A stretch of DNA of 8,171 bases from assembly GCA_905612335.1 (NCBI GenBank), contig CAJQRT010000014.1:1-8171 (forward strand). Reading direction: 5' to 3'. The stretch is from an uncultured Candidatus Pelagibacter sp. GTDB lineage: Bacteria; Pseudomonadota; Alphaproteobacteria; Pelagibacterales; Pelagibacteraceae. The notes below the pieces were generated by a model. The model was not told where the DNA came from, did not search any database, and was given only the letters and a program-made list of their open reading frames with translations. This document shows, piece by piece, positions 6,563 to 8,171 of the stretch (positions are counted from its first letter, which is position 1; each line of letters starts with the position of its first letter). A program made the position numbers and the translations under genes.

Positions 6563-8171
6563 ATGTTTAATTTTTTAGTCTTAATATTTTATTACTTCCT
6601 AATTCTTGTCTCAATATTAGGTTATGGTACCTTTTTTTTAAGGATATTCGAAAAAAAATTAATTAGTAATAACTTTGGTTATGTGGGTTTATTTGGATTG
6701 TATGTACTGTTAATTTATTCATATTTAAGTAATTTTATTATAGCCCATTCCGAATTTCATAATATTATAATACTCATTATTGGTATTATTTTCTTTTTTT
6801 TAAAAATATTAAAAAATTATTCAGTATATCGAAAAGAAATATTTTTAACTTTTTTAGTTTTTGTTTTAATTTCTAGCTCTTTATTTTTATATAAAAATCA
6901 TGATGATTTTCCATATTATCATTTTCCATATACATATTATCTAACACAACAAAGCTTTTATATCGGTATTGGCCAATTTAATCATGGTTTTAGAACACCA
7001 TCATCTATATTTTATATAAACTCATTATTTTATTTGCCATATGCAAAATTTTATTTGTTCCATTATTCTTCAATTTATATTTTAGGTTTCGCAAATATTA
7101 TATTACTTAAGAATATTCATAGTTATTTTACTTATTTAAAAATTAAAAAAGAAAAAATTAACTTTACAAACTATCTTAGTTTATTTTCAATAATTTTTAT
7201 TAATATATTCTTTTATAGAATTGCAGAGCATGGGACAGATAGGTCTGCACAAATATTAATATTCATATTAATAATTGAGATGATAATTTTTATAAATTTA
7301 AAAAATATTAAAAGTATAGATTTATTTAAAATATATTTATTGGGAGCAATTATAGTTTCATTAAAAGCATTTTATATATTGTATGCTGTATTCTTCATAC
7401 CTCTACTCTTTTTAATGAGGTCAAAAAATAAGAGTTATATTAAGTCATTTATTTTTCTAATTTTTAATAAATATTTTTTTTTATTTCTATTATTATTATT
7501 TTTTGTAATATTTACTTATCTTATCAACACAGGTTGCATAATATATCCTTTAAGTATCACATGTTTTGATAATTTAAATTGGAGCATTCCTTCTGCAGAG
7601 ACACTTAAAATGAATAATCATTATGAACTTTGGTCTAAAGGTGGATTAACACCAACATCAAGAGTTACAAATCCAAATGAGTATATTCAGGGTTTTTACT
7701 GGGTTAAAAATTGGATAAATATTTATTTTTTTAATAAAGTTTCTGATTTTGTTTTAGGATTAATATTACTAGTTATTATTGTGATGATTTCTTTCAAAGG
7801 AAAATCTTTAAACAAATATAAATATAAATATAATTATAATTATATTTATTTAATCTACTTAATATTAATAGCTTTAGGAATTGAGTGGTTTTATAATCAC
7901 CCAGCATTAAGGTACGGAGGTTATTGTATTATTGCATTATTATTTTTTATACCAGTATGCATAAGACTAGAGCAGATTCAGATAGATTATACTAAATATA
8001 CTAGAATTACGCTATCATTGGTTATTTTTACAATATTAGTCTTTAACTTAAGAAATATTCATAGAATAACCAAAGAGGTAAATTTTTATCAATATCGACC
8101 AATAAGTGATACGTTTTATCGAGTAGAAGATAAGAATTTTCGCATTCAAAAGCAAATGAATAATTTTATAA
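6563..8171 (+). CDS. Large multi-spanning membrane protein, GT-C glycosyltransferase-like, 3' end missing
   Basis: Open from ATG 6563 to the window edge: 536 codons without a stop, dominated by Phe/Ile/Leu/Tyr, with about ten or more likely membrane helices (for example about 3-22, 41-61, 67-83 and 93-110). An in-frame TAG at 6551 makes this ATG the only reasonable start. After the fourth hydrophobic stretch comes Asp114-Asp115 in an HDDFPYYHFPYTYYL block, resembling the acidic pair in the first large extracytoplasmic loop of GT-C transferases. Other conspicuous blocks are NHGFRTPSS at 140-148, EHGTDRSAQ at 222-230, GCIIYPLSITCF near 324-335 with Cys325 and Cys334, and EWFYNHPALRYGGY at 441-454. 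It resembles uncharacterised membrane proteins that I associate with the LIC_10190 family, an attribution from memory that needs a search. Role inferred: periplasmic sugar transfer or another glycan step. An O-antigen ligase or polymerase is less likely but not excluded. Confidence 0.85.
   Translation, partial: MFNFLVLIFYYFLILVSILGYGTFFLRIFEKKLISNNFGYVGLFGLYVLLIYSYLSNFIIAHSEFHNIIILIIGIIFFFLKILKNYSVYRKEIFLTFLVFVLISSSLFLYKNHDDFPYYHFPYTYYLTQQSFYIGIGQFNHGFRTPSSIFYINSLFYLPYAKFYLFHYSSIYILGFANIILLKNIHSYFTYLKIKKEKINFTNYLSLFSIIFINIFFYRIAEHGTDRSAQILIFILIIEMIIFINLKNIKSIDLFKIYLLGAIIVSLKAFYILYAVFFIPLLFLMRSKNKSYIKSFIFLIFNKYFFLFLLLLFFVIFTYLINTGCIIYPLSITCFDNLNWSIPSAETLKMNNHYELWSKGGLTPTSRVTNPNEYIQGFYWVKNWINIYFFNKVSDFVLGLILLVIIVMISFKGKSLNKYKYKYNYNYIYLIYLILIALGIEWFYNHPALRYGGYCIIALLFFIPVCIRLEQIQIDYTKYTRITLSLVIFTILVFNLRNIHRITKEVNFYQYRPISDTFYRVEDKNFRIQKQMNNFI
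7814..7849 (+). repeat. In-frame tandem low-complexity repeat (Lys-Tyr / Asn-Tyr)
   Basis: A run of AAATAT units changes into AATTAT and then ATTTAT units, encoding alternating Lys-Tyr, Asn-Tyr and Ile-Tyr at residues 418-429 of the membrane protein. It lies in a basic connector between hydrophobic segments. The imperfect 6-nt periodicity keeps frame and could expand or contract without a frameshift. It may be only compositional drift. Confidence 0.5.

Overview
The window is very AT-rich throughout, with A and T homopolymers up to 10 bases long inside genes. It is densely coded, with lysine-, asparagine- and isoleucine-rich proteins and almost no intergenic space. This fits a streamlined marine bacterium; SAR11 (Pelagibacterales) is my best guess, inferred from composition, compactness and protein style rather than from a marker gene. 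No rRNA, tRNA, CRISPR array, transposase or integrase was seen. Every recognisable gene fits surface-polysaccharide (O-antigen or capsule-like) synthesis, so this is probably part of a variable glycan island.

Layout, left to right: (1) the 3' part of a UDP-glucuronate 4-epimerase-type SDR gene (+), cut by the left edge; (2) a GalE-like SDR epimerase (-), tail to tail with gene 1; (3) a GT4 glycosyltransferase (+); (4) a second GT4 glycosyltransferase (-), tail to tail with gene 3; (5) a GT2 glycosyltransferase (+); (6) a WecA/MraY-type polyprenyl-phosphate sugar-1-phosphate transferase (+), whose ATG touches the stop codon of gene 5 and whose N-terminus is split by an apparent one-base frameshift in a T7 run; (7) a short GT2 of the dolichyl/polyprenyl-phosphate sugar synthase type (-), tail to tail with gene 6; (8) a large multi-spanning membrane protein (+) resembling GT-C glycosyltransferases, running off the right edge.

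Working model (inference): genes 1 and 2 adjust nucleotide sugars; gene 6 starts a lipid-linked glycan on undecaprenyl phosphate; genes 3, 4 and 5 add sugars on the cytoplasmic face; gene 7 may make a polyprenyl-phosphate-linked monosaccharide, which gene 8 may use on the periplasmic side.

The most unusual features are structural. Strand changes at nearly every gene (+ - + - + + - +), whereas glycan loci are usually co-directional. All three convergent junctions have overlapping stop codons (4, 4 and 8 nt). Two of these pairs join members of the same protein family. Two divergent gaps share a palindromic -10-like sequence at identical distance from the minus-strand ATG.
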